Source: Berberis thunbergii
Lineage: Eukaryota; Streptophyta; Magnoliopsida; Ranunculales; Berberidaceae
Direction of reading: 5' to 3'
Length of the DNA: 64,000 nucleotides
Assembly (NCBI GenBank): GCA_003290165.1
Contig: QNQO01000550.1
Span: 310,001-374,000, forward strand
In this document: piece by piece, positions 21,622 to 31,900 of the stretch
How the letters are laid out: every line of letters starts with the position of its first letter
How positions within the stretch are numbered: the stretch's first letter is position 1
Notes under the pieces: generated by a model
Seen by the model: the letters and a program-made list of their open reading frames with translations, nothing else
Database searches by the model: none
Told to the model about the DNA's origin: nothing
Translations under genes and position numbers: made by a program

Positions 21622-23053
21622 GTTGTGAAGAACACGAAGGAGTTGAAACGACAGCTAAAGGATATGATCCGTGAGAAGGTTGATTTATTCAAACATGGTG
21701 GATTATTGACAGACAAGGTCTGTGCTTTCACTTTTGAATTTCTCGTGTATGTAATAGTGAAGTACTTCCTGCTTCATGTATACAGACCCATTTAAACGTT
21801 TTGAACAACTGATGGGAGTCCTCCTTCCTAGAAGGTATCCAGTCATCTTTTTTCTTTTTTTCTCATTGATGTAATGTATCATTCTTCTTGAGGTAGTGTT
21901 CAAATGTTCTTATGATGTGTCCATGCTTTACCGATAGTTTATTGGCATCTAATGACTTCAGAGGAATCCCCTCTCCAAGAATTCTACCCCACAAGTAAAA
22001 ACCAAATTTTTTTAGATTAGTGTAAGTAATTCATGACGAGAACTGATTTGTAAGTTGTACGATGGTTAGGTTTGAAGTTGATGCAGATGGAAAAAGACAT
22101 CAGTGGCAGGTTCATTGATCTTTGTCTTAACAAATGGGATCACATTTTATTGTTTATATCAGATTTTATTCATTATGAAATTTGTTGCTGATATTGAAGG
22201 GTATTGTTAAGCTTCCTTTTATTGAAGAAGAATTGCTTTTCTTAGAGACGAGGAAATTACAAACTGAACTGAAGGTTAGATATAACTTTCTTTTTCTTGA
22301 GGATTGTTTAATGAATTAACTATTTTTTGTATTATTACTTATTGATGAAAGGATACCACTGATAATTTTAGGACGAAGAAGTTAGGAGAAACTCAGAGAC
22401 TTTTGACAAGATCTTTGTAATAAAATCCCATAGTATGGGTGGTCAAATTGAGTCTATAAGACGAATGAAATGAAGGCAACCGCTTGTTGCAGGTTTGAGG
22501 TGAATAATTATCACAATTAACTTAAGTTTAGGATTTTCATTTTTCCATTTCATACTAGCCTGATTATTATTATACATGTTTGTGAATTTTACTTGCAGTG
22601 GAGGGATGAATGGTTTTATATCTGTCTGTTGTGAGGATTCAGGATTAGCCAATTTTGCTATCCATAAGGGAATGGAAGGCATTATGGAGGACCATGTATT
22701 GTAAGTTTGAATAGCATTTAAAACTTGTTGGTATGTATTGATTGAAAATTGTTCTTTCATTTTGACAGATGTGCATTGTATGAATGTCCCACAAGCTACA
22801 CACACATTCCGTGTTTGCATGAAAATGTAACAATTCCTGAGAAGGTATGTTTTGTTCCCTTTGCATTTTCCTGAGTACTCGTGTTTTTCACCACAAGAAG
22901 TTTTGACATTTTGGTGCCTCTGCAACTGTTGTGTAGAAAAAGCTAGTCTGAAATGTTTTTACTACCCCAATTTCTGCAGACAGTAGCCGAGGAGGATATT
23001 AAGAAACAAGTTCTTTAGCATGAATATGAGGGTTTTAGACCGCCACCATATAG
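21622..23053 (+). pseudogene. Captured 5'-3' exoribonuclease (XRN family) fragment, about eight exons
   Basis: Successive exon-like pieces read, in family order: VVKNTKELKRQLKDMIREKV (21622-21717), PFKRFEQLMGVLLPRR (~21785-21832), YWHLMTSEESPLQEFYPT (~21941-21994), FEVDADGKRHQWQ (~22072-22110), GIVKLPFIEEELLFLETRKL (22199-22273), RRNSETFDKIFVIKSH (22372-22435), SGGMNGFISVCCEDSGL (~22597-22700), CALYECPTSYTHIPCLHENV (~22769-22843) and TVAEEDIKKQVL-stop-HEYEG (~22981-23053). These follow the plant XRN2/3/4 path through the region after the catalytic domain (FEVDxNGKRFAWQGIAKLPFID). XRNs degrade 5'-monophosphate RNA; the N-terminal nuclease motifs are absent here. The retained introns show capture from DNA rather than from mRNA. 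One in-frame TAG is visible near 23020. Confidence 0.85.
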
Positions 23054-23085
23054 GTACATTTTCTTAGGTTTACTTCCATGTAAGG

Positions 23086-23274
23086 TTGATGGATGAGATT
23101 CACACTGAAAGTGGAAGTGCTTCAGGAGGGGAGCTGGAAATTGAAAGAACTCAAACACACATGATTGAAGCAAGGTCAAAAGATTTGATACCTGTCTTTG
23201 AACCTATTCAAACTTGCCAGTTCCAGCAATCAAGGAGCACATCAATCCTTAAATTACACTGTTTTTTTTGTTAG
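23086..23274 (+). other. Unidentified open stretch, possible captured exon
   Basis: Open in one frame (DEIHTESGSASGGELEIERT...) directly after the XRN fragment. Acidic and Ser/Glu-rich. It may be more of the same XRN-derived gene or a separate piece; I do not recognise it. Confidence 0.25.
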
Positions 23275-23746
23275 TTCATGATGTTACCATGAAAAATAGC
23301 ATCCACCAAATATCTACTTTAGTCCATCAGTTTTTTTGTTGCTCTCTGCCTAGAATTTCTGTTTGCTTGTGGAATGCTGTGGTGCTTACATCCAGTTTCG
23401 TTATGCTTTACTTTCCACCCTAAACTTATTCATATGCTGCATTTTGCCTCTTATTTTGGAATCCCATTTTCATCCATTCTATAGGAATCCCATTTACTAA
23501 AAATTATTTATATCACCAACAGACCCCACTTACTAATATTTATTACATATTGCAAGAACAACTTTTTATATAGTACTACCAATCTTCCATCCATTCTATA
23601 GGAATCCCATTTTCATTTCATTCTTTGAACAAAAAAATATCACTTGTTAGCCTTCTTAGCTTTTTGGTCTGTAAATTGGTGTATTGTTGGATGTATTTCA
23701 TTCTTAGCCTTCTTTGAACATTGGGTCTTGTTAGGTTTAGCTATTA

Positions 23747-24025
23747 TTAGATGTGTTTAACCAGCTCATCAGGAGGGTTTATGCCTATCCGTTCAACTGA
23801 CATGTTCCTTGCTTCATTTTTAGTGCCATGGAATTGGTTGATACGCGTTAGGCTGATGGACGCTGTGCTGCGGCCTGGACTGGTGGTAAGGCCGTGGCGA
23901 GATGGTGGATACGTGTTAGGCTGATGGACGTTGTTGCGTCGCAGAGCATCCTGTTGTTGTGCTATGTTCTGAGCTGCTGCGATGCAGTGGCCTTCATGCG
24001 AACACGTTGCTGCGACACTCTGCAA
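23747..24025 (-). other. Unidentified minus-strand ORF, possible gag scrap
   Basis: A minus-strand open stretch with a Gln/Asn-rich segment (AAAQNIAQQQDALRRNNV) that resembles the low-complexity part of retrotransposon gag proteins. The plus strand shows a near duplication of TTAGGCTGATGGACG at ~23850 and ~23918. This is the only part of the element with a distinctly GC-richer composition. Weak call; it may be a nested repeat. From 24030 to 25700 I see nothing else I can support. Confidence 0.2.
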
Positions 24026-25706
24026 TATGGGTTTTCTTATTTATGTGAATACAATTGCTGTTTAGGTGCTTTTTATTGTTTGTGGGGATCATTTATACAT
24101 GGGTTTTCTTATGTTTGACTGCCTAACAACAAGAAATCTCACCTCCAAAAGAGCATGAGTGGAAATCTAGTCTGAATTTTCTTGATGAAATCTGTTGCAA
24201 TTGATATTAGTACAATTTATACATGTTTGGGCTTTTGAAATTACTGATACATAGTTGTCATTTTCATATGTTGCAGTATTTTAATCTCAATATTTCTAGG
24301 TCTCTTATTGCTTTTATCTGGGTAAGTTTCAAGATTGGACTTTTATTGCTTTTAAGGGCTCTTCAATGAATGAATGTATCTCACTGTTTATGATCTATAG
24401 TTCTTCTTCAGGTACTCTTAACAACTATTTCAGGCTGAGATGTTTCAGATCGTCTTCACAAGAAAATAAATATTTATCCGGAAAGGCATTCGAGCTTGCA
24501 GTTGGTGTTCAAGGTAAACCCAAACACAATCAAATCAGCTATAAAATTGGGAAAATTCAGTGACTGTGAATTAATATATATATATATATTTTTTTGTTAT
24601 AAAGTTCAGTTCAGTTTACAGTAGAAAAAATTCTTTGATATTTTAACGTTTCTGAGGTCTTATAAAATCTGCATAAGGAGTAATAGTCTATTTTGATTTC
24701 TTGGGAACCATGGTACATGGAAGGCTTGATATAGTTCATAAATGGTTGGGGCGAGGATGGATAACCATCAACTCATTAAACTGAAGATTTATTTAATTTA
24801 ATGATAACAATTCAATTAGTTTGCAAATTTGTGTACAAAGACACAATTTAATTGATGGGTGTTGGGAGTGATTGTTGCTTAATCTGTCACATAATAAATA
24901 ATGATTACTTACTACTTTTGCCAACAACTCTAAAGATTTGATAAGCTAATTAGGTCGAGCATGCCAATGGAAACATTTAAGTTGTATGCAATCTGCTTCC
25001 TTTGAAAATTTAAGACAATCCCGGCCATTTGTTATCCAAAATGTCACAAATGGTTCATCAGGCTGGAAGTTGAGGTAAAGTATTCTTGATCAGTTGGGTA
25101 TCAATATTATCTCTATGTGCATGATTCAACATGAACATATATTATATGATAAAGATTATATCTAACCTATACAATGGTATCTCATTTTAACATTATTACA
25201 CCAAGTGTAGTTTTCTTTACTATATATACTCGTATTTTTATCTTTAACACTTGGTGTCGCTTGCTGCTATTAAATATTAGAGTATGATCTGCTTTGCAAA
25301 CTGTCAATATACATAGTTGGTGTAGTGCAAGTAAACAACTGTGTTAGGATGACCAAGGTGATCTTTCATCAATGAATATGGACACCGTTGTTGCGATACG
25401 TACCCTTGAAGTTTCTAATCCATTACATGTTCTTTCATTTATCTATTTTCTTTTGATACTATTGTTGTCCTTCTTTGGATGTACAATGGATTCTAACTGG
25501 GCACAGTAGGTGTCAAGCCTACACATACAATAGGTTGGCTGATTGGATGAAATATCCAGTTTATCATGTTGAAATCTGTAGGCAATGTTTACAAAGAGCA
25601 CATCACTGCAGCAACCTTTGAATCCATAAAAATAAAATCTGATTAAGCCAAACTAAAGTGCAAGTCATCAATATACTGATTATGTTAGTGGAACTGGAAT
25701 TTGCAG

Positions 25707-28110
25707 ATCCGAAAAAATGATAGATTAGCTGTTAGCAAGCTGGTTAACAGCTTAACGAGAGATGCGGTTCATTCACCATTGGCTCAGTGCCTCCTGATCC
25801 GTTATGCTAGTCAGGTACACATCTTTCTTTCAAACATTACAAGAATGTGACATTGTCTTGCTGCTGTCCGCACTATGAATAAGGTAGATTTCTTTCCACA
25901 TAAGATCATGTGTGGTGTACGCACTTTTCCTCGAAATTTGATTGATTCTCTCCAACCTGCACCATCACCCTCTTATTTATTTTTTTTGGGGGGGGGGGGG
26001 GGGGGGGGGGGAGAAGGGATATTAGAAAATTCAATTGTGCTGTTTTTGAAGCACCCACCTTGCATCTAGATTTATTGCTATCTAAATGGAGAGAGTTGTT
26101 GTTAGAATTTTGGTTATGCATTTGTATTTTCCATACTAAGGTTGTTCAAGAGAAAATGAAATATAGGTTTATATTGACTTGTGACATCAATTTATATTTT
26201 CCATAATGCAGCCAAACAATTAGAAAAATCAATTTCTATCAACACAATAAAGAGACAACCTAGTATGCTGTTTCATTCTCACTCATCATGCCATACCCTT
26301 TTTGTTCTGAGAAATACCTTTTGACAGTAAGTGCAAAGTAGTGTTCACAAATCACAACCAGAAAAATTGACACCCAATAACATATGTATATATGTATATA
26401 TATCTTTGTCTGTGTGTGTGTGGTAGAATGTCAAATTGCAAGAATCAAAAGTCAAAGATGTAGCTTCATCACCTGTTTTTAGCCAGGCTTTGTGGTTTTC
26501 GGATATAGTTCAGTCAATAGCTGCGTAAATTTCTCTTGTTTGATGTTGTCATGTACTTTTTTGCAGGTTGCAATGACTCATCCCATGGCAGTTACGAACT
26601 GCAATATAGACATGGAGAGCTTAATTTCGGATCAGAACAAAAGCATCGCTACACTTGCAATCACGACACTCTTGAAGACAGGCAATGAGTCAAGTGTAGA
26701 TCACTTGATGAAACAGATAACAAACTTTATGTCTGATATTGCAGATGAGTTCAAGATTGTTGTTGTTGAAGCTATTCGATCCCTATGCTTAAAGTTTCCT
26801 CTCAAGTATAGATCACTGTGAGTAGCTAGTTGCTATGTAGAAAAATGTTTCATTTATACATCAGTTTTTTCTTATTCATATGGATCACTAATACATCGTC
26901 TGCATTATATTTGATTTCACAGGATGAACTTTTTGAGTAACATTCTCAGAGAAGAAGGGGGCTTCGAGTATAAGAAGGCAATTGTTGATTCAATTGTCAT
27001 TCTTAACAACATAATTATTGTGTGTTGACATGATGCTCACTTTTTTTTGGTGCGCTTCAGTCCTCACCACCAGTAGAGCTGACAGAACCTGAGACGGAGT
27101 ATGCTGTCAATGTTGTGAAGCACATTTATGATGAGCATGTTGTATTTCAGTATAACTACACAAATACCATTCATCAACAACTGCTGGAAAATGTAACTAT
27201 CCATTTTGAAATGCAATATTCAATGTCCATTTCCTTTGAATAAAACTTCTTTGACAGTTATGCTCTGGCTTGCTTTCAGGTGTCTGTTATTGTTGATGCT
27301 TCCGAAGATGAGGATTTTGTGGAAGTAGCATGCAAGGCTTTAAGCTCACTTCCTTATGATTCTCCAGGGCAGAATATTGCATTCCAGAAGCCAGAAGGTG
27401 CAGTTCTTGGGAAGTTCTCTAACACGTTGAAGTTCGTTGTTAAAGAGGTACAGTTGCCACTTAATCTGTCCACTTATTCCTAGTACCTTGCTTTGGTAAT
27501 GGCTAAATTGTGATCAACAGTTAAAAATTAATCCACTTCCATGTAAAGGCAAATCAAAGCTTTGATTTTGACCAAGTCAGATGGTTTCATTTTAAAGGTT
27601 AATTGATTTCCATATGAAGAAATTTTTCTTGAATTAGATTCTGTAACTTAGGTCCACTGTAAAGGTATTTGTTCACTTGAATGCTATTCTAAAAAGAGTG
27701 GATTTCGACAAGTTGCGATAAGTTATTTAACTTGAAATTTTTTTTTTCACCGAGTAACTAACAAAACTCATCTTATTTGAACTTTTAAACCACAAGCTAC
27801 ATACTTACTACAAAGTCAACTTTTATTTTGGTGTATTATCATTTTGATGCTTAATCAATTTGTGTCCTTCAAGGTTGAATCAAGTGGTGAGGTAGAGGAT
27901 GATGGAGTTGAAGATGAATACCAGCTTGAAGATGTTGAGGTTGTTGCAGCTGATTATGTGTTGATAGTGGGGGTTTCCAATTTCAGGAATGCATGGGAAA
28001 GCTTGGGACCAGACTTTGAGAGAGTTGATGAGTACGGTCTTGGTGTAAGGGAAAGCTTGGTGGAGGCTGTGAGTGCAGTCATTAGCATTCTTGGCATGCA
28101 GCCTTGTGAG
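25707..28110 (+). pseudogene. Captured coatomer subunit gamma (COPG) fragment, six exons
   Basis: Exons: 25707-25814 (IRKNDRLAVSKLVNSLTRDA), 26567-26817 ([20 protein letters not shown] ... [20 protein letters not shown]), 26923-~27005 ([20 protein letters not shown]), 27061-27192 (VELTEPETEYAVNVVKHIYD), 27280-27447 (VSVIVDASEDEDFVEVACKA) and 27874-28110 (DDGVEDEYQLEDVEVVAADY ... VRESLVEAVSAVISILGMQP). This covers parts of the HEAT-like trunk and most of the appendage domain of COPI gamma, which builds Golgi-to-ER vesicle coats and binds ARF-GAPs. The exon after the first is missing, and the third exon runs into intron sequence where several middle exons have been deleted. Splice sites are mostly canonical. 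It is the best preserved captured gene in the element. Confidence 0.95.
25988..26011 (+). repeat. Uninterrupted run of 24 G
   Basis: Twenty-four consecutive G follow seven T, inside an intron of the captured coatomer fragment. The proline and glycine ORFs that cross it are artefacts of the run. It can form G-quadruplex structures and is a likely site of assembly or sequencing length error. Confidence 0.9.
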
Positions 28111-28539
28111 GTGAGAACATTTACCTATCGTGGCTTCTTTTATCTATACGAGGCAATGGGGTTTTGGTATAATTTTATTGGATCTTGTACTCAAATAGAA
28201 ATCCATTTAAAAACTAAACTTTGTTGTAATTATGTGTGTGTTAATGGTGTTTTAGGACCTCAAAATTGCGTCTCTCGTAGCAGCAACAGCAGCATTGCGT
28301 CTCTCGTAGCAGCAACATCATTGTTTCACTTTCTTTGTATTTGAGATATCTAAGTTTGTGTGTCATTGTATTTGAGATATTATTTGATAGATTTTGACTA
28401 AATGTAATACATTTTCTTATTAATTACATTACTTTGCCTTCATTAATTACATTACTTTGCCTCCATTATTTGATAGATTTTGACTAAATGACTCAAAGTC
28501 ATTTGATAGCAAAAAAATATATATATATATTAAAAAAAA

Positions 28540-28918
28540 AATGGCTAAAAACCATGGCTACCTTCCACGGCTTATAACCGTGGCTAGGGTTAGCCACGGC
28601 TTAAAACCGTTGCTACTTAATTAGACACGATTTAAAACCGTTGCTAGTATCCATACTTTATCACGGCTTAAAACCGTGGCTATTTTTGCCACGGCTAAAA
28701 ACCGTTGCTATGCTTCTTGCAACGGTTTAAAACCGTGGCTAAATGCTGCAAAATCACCACCCCTATTGAAACATAAAATCGTTGCTACAATGTTTAGCAA
28801 CGGTTTATAGCCGTTACAAAGAATTTCGCGACTCCTCTAAAGCCCACAGCTCTTAGCCGTGGCAATGGGTTACGCCCACGGTATAGAACCGTTGCTAATG
28901 GAGGTTTTTGGTGTAGTG
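28540..28918. repeat. Right terminal and subterminal repeats of the first CACTA element
   Basis: About fifteen copies of motifs such as AACCGTGGCTA, AACCGTTGCTA and their complements (TAGCAACGGTTTATAGCCGT) crowd into 380 bases and end in TTTTTGGTGTAGTG at 28918. The motif is the same as at the left end. Immediately outside, LINE-derived sequence begins. Confidence 0.85.
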
Positions 28919-31900
28919 AGATGTCAGAGAGAGGTAATCCTATTCCAAGTGCATAAGTGTTTAGCATGACCACTCTCTTGCTCATTCCACTAAAAGTTAC
29001 GTGCCAGAGTGTCGATGTGGTCAGTTAAACTGGCGGGGAGAAGGAAGGTTGCATTGAGTTGAGAACCGTTTTGATCATCACCTTTCTTTCTGCTTGATAA
29101 AGAACCTTGGACTTCCACATAGCTAGTTTAGTGGAGATTTTGTCCATAAGAAATTGTAAGTCTGTGATTTTTCGTTTAAAAAAAATCAGCGGAGATTCAA
29201 GGTATGTATCCTTTTGATTGAAAAAATTAGACCCCAGGATTTTGGAAATCATTTTAGCGTGCTTGAGATGCACATTTGAACTAAAGAAAACTGAGGATTT
29301 CTCAAAATTAACTTCTTGGCCACAAGCCATGCAATATTTTAGAAGGACATCTTTAACAGCATGAGTTTTGTTTAGAGAATCCCGACAAAAGAGAAGAGGT
29401 CATCAGCATAAAAAGGTGGTTGATCAAAGGGGATCGGCGTCTGATCTTGATACCCTGAATAGTTCCATTAGCTTCTGCCCTGGTCAATAATGGGAGAGAG
29501 CCTTAGTGACCAGGATAAAAAGATATGGAGAGAGGGTGTCTCATTGTCTAAGTCCGCGGGAAGGAGACATAGAAGACAAGGGAGAGTCGTTCAAAAAACA
29601 CGAAGAGAGGTGGTTGAGATACATTGATTAGTTCGATCCAATTAGACAAAAATCCCAATTGAAGGAAAATTTGCAAAAGAAAGGACCATTTTCGACCCGA
29701 TCGTAAGTTTTGGCCATATCAATTTTAAGAGTCATCCAGCCCTAAGTTTTCCTTTTGAAATTCTTCATTTGAAAAAATGTCTCATGGACAATAGAGACAT
29801 TGTCCTTGATAGATCGACCTTTAAGGAATGCGCCCTGATTAGGGGGAATAATGTTATTTAAAATAGGTTTAAGCCTATTAGCAAGAATTTTGGAAATGAC
29901 CTTGTAAATAACATTACACAAACCTATAGGACGAAATTTGTCTGGGGTAGTAAGGTTACCCATTTTAGGAAACAAAGCTATGAAGGTCTCATTAAGCTTA
30001 GGGTCCAGCCATTTGGTGGAAAAAAAATTTAACCACATTAATGACGCCTCATTTGACAATATCCCAGTATTGTTGAAAGAAGAAGACATGAAACCCATCA
30101 GAACCTAGGGCTTTATGACTGCCAAAAGAAAATAGAGTTTCCTTAATGAGCTCACCATCAGGAATGGTAAGCAAAGTGGCATTTTTCGAAGCGGAGATAA
30201 CAAGTTGGAATAACTTAATGATGTCTGGCTCCATTTGAGGGTCAGATAATTGGAAGATGTTAGAAAAGTAATGATTAAGGACCTGACTCATATCCTTAGG
30301 ACTTGAATGCTAATCATTATTGTGGTCCTTGAGATGCAAAATAAAATTTGATTTGTGGCGTAGAAAAGCTGTGAGGTGAAAGAATTTGGTATTCTTATCA
30401 CCGTCAGAGACCCATGAAACTCCGGACTTATTGCGCCAAAAGAGTTCTTCCCTGACCAAGAGTTCCTCAAAACGAGCTTCAAGGAAAGCTATCGATGAAA
30501 CATTATTACGAGACAGATGAGCATTTTGAAGTTCATTTAAAGTTGTTCAGGTTTCAAGAATACAGACTTGAATATTACGAAAATCGAATTTATTCTATCT
30601 GGTAAGAGCATGACTAAGATTTTTGATCTTGGTGAGGAAAATGTGGGAAGGAGAACCTAGGCACAAAGGATACCGGGATTGGATATGATATCACAACATC
30701 CAGGATTCTGGGGCCACATATGAAAATTTTGAAAGGCTTTGGGGAAGGTGTATATTGAGAAACTAGTTGCAAAGAGATAACCCGGTGATCTGAGGATGGA
30801 GCATGGATAGACCAGCAGGTGGCCAAAGGGAAAAAGTGCAACCAGTCCATAGTACGTAGCTAGAACGTGATCTAGCTTTATTTTGATTCAAGGCTTGTCT
30901 TGATGCTTATTGGACCAAGTGAATTGAGACCCTTTGAGAGGGAGATCCATAAGATGATTTGTACCCACAAAGTTTCGGAGATGACTGAGCGAAGCACAAA
31001 ATAGGGCCACTCCACCCATTTTTCTACGGGATCATAAATTGCATTGATCGAGATCCCCTTATAATTACCCTCGGGTGAGGTTGACAACTATAAAACTGTA
31101 GCATTGTGTTCTAAAAATGAACCCGCCGTGCCGGGTTGGTTTCGCCATAAACAAAAAGATTCAACCAAATATTAGTAGCATAATAATCAGATATGGCCCA
31201 ATTAAAATAATATTTACAAAATGAAAGAACAGTGAGATGGATACCTTCCTTCCAAAAAGAGTTATTCTGCTAGACTGTCCTAGTGTAGGAATTGAAAGTC
31301 CGTGTTGGAAGCCCAGCCTTTGGCGTGTACGGTCCATTTTAGCAAAACTAGCTTTTGCTTCAGAGAGAAAAATGTATCTACATTGGACTAACAAGAGAGG
31401 GTCTTTATGTTCCGAAACATTTTGGGAGATCCAACGCCTCTAACGTTCCAAGAAAGGATCATGATAATGGGGGCGACCTGTCTGAGGCAGTCGCCTAAAC
31501 TTGAGAATAAGAATTTTGTACTTTGGTCCCAACTGCATGACCATACACTTTGGCGGTTGGAATGTGAAAATTTGGGGGAGAATATTGGCCAAGTGAAACC
31601 CTTTCAGACTGAGTATTAGTGCCACGAATTTTAGGCACCTAAAACTGAGACTGGCAGGACTGAATATGATTTTTATTATTGCCTTGCTCATCAGTATTTT
31701 CCAGTTCCGAATTCAACTTTCGTTTACCTAATTACACGGCAAATTCACGACGAGCTCTGTCCACATTACTAGCTTTGACTGAATCCTTATGAATTTTTCT
31801 CATTGCCAGTGGAACTATGAATAAGGTGTCATTGCCTTCTGTGATTGAAATTGTTTTAGCAGTAGAGTGAATGCCTTTTGTATGTGAAGCTATTCATGTT

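Larger units (their letters stand above)
16072..28918 (+). mobile_element. CACTA (En/Spm-type) DNA transposon carrying fragments of at least six host genes, non-autonomous
   Basis: Left end CACTACATCAAAAGGCCGG (16072) and right end, read inwards, CACTACACCAAAAACC (28918) match over the first 13 bases with one difference, as expected for CACTA terminal inverted repeats. Next to each end are dense subterminal repeats of AACCGTTGCTA/AACCGTGGCTA in both orientations, the feature bound by TnpA-like proteins in this superfamily. Inside, all on the plus strand, are a purine-rich leader and exons of citrate synthase, a YTH protein, a MOR1-like protein, GCN5, an XRN nuclease and coatomer gamma. No transposase-like ORF is seen. 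The 3-bp flanks do not match (ATG left, AGA right), so the pairing of these two ends as one insertion is likely but not proven; the alternative is two elements of one family. Confidence 0.75.

Noticed and set aside
25875..26121. Gly-rich and Pro-rich ORFs
   Set aside because: Both are translations of the 24-G run.
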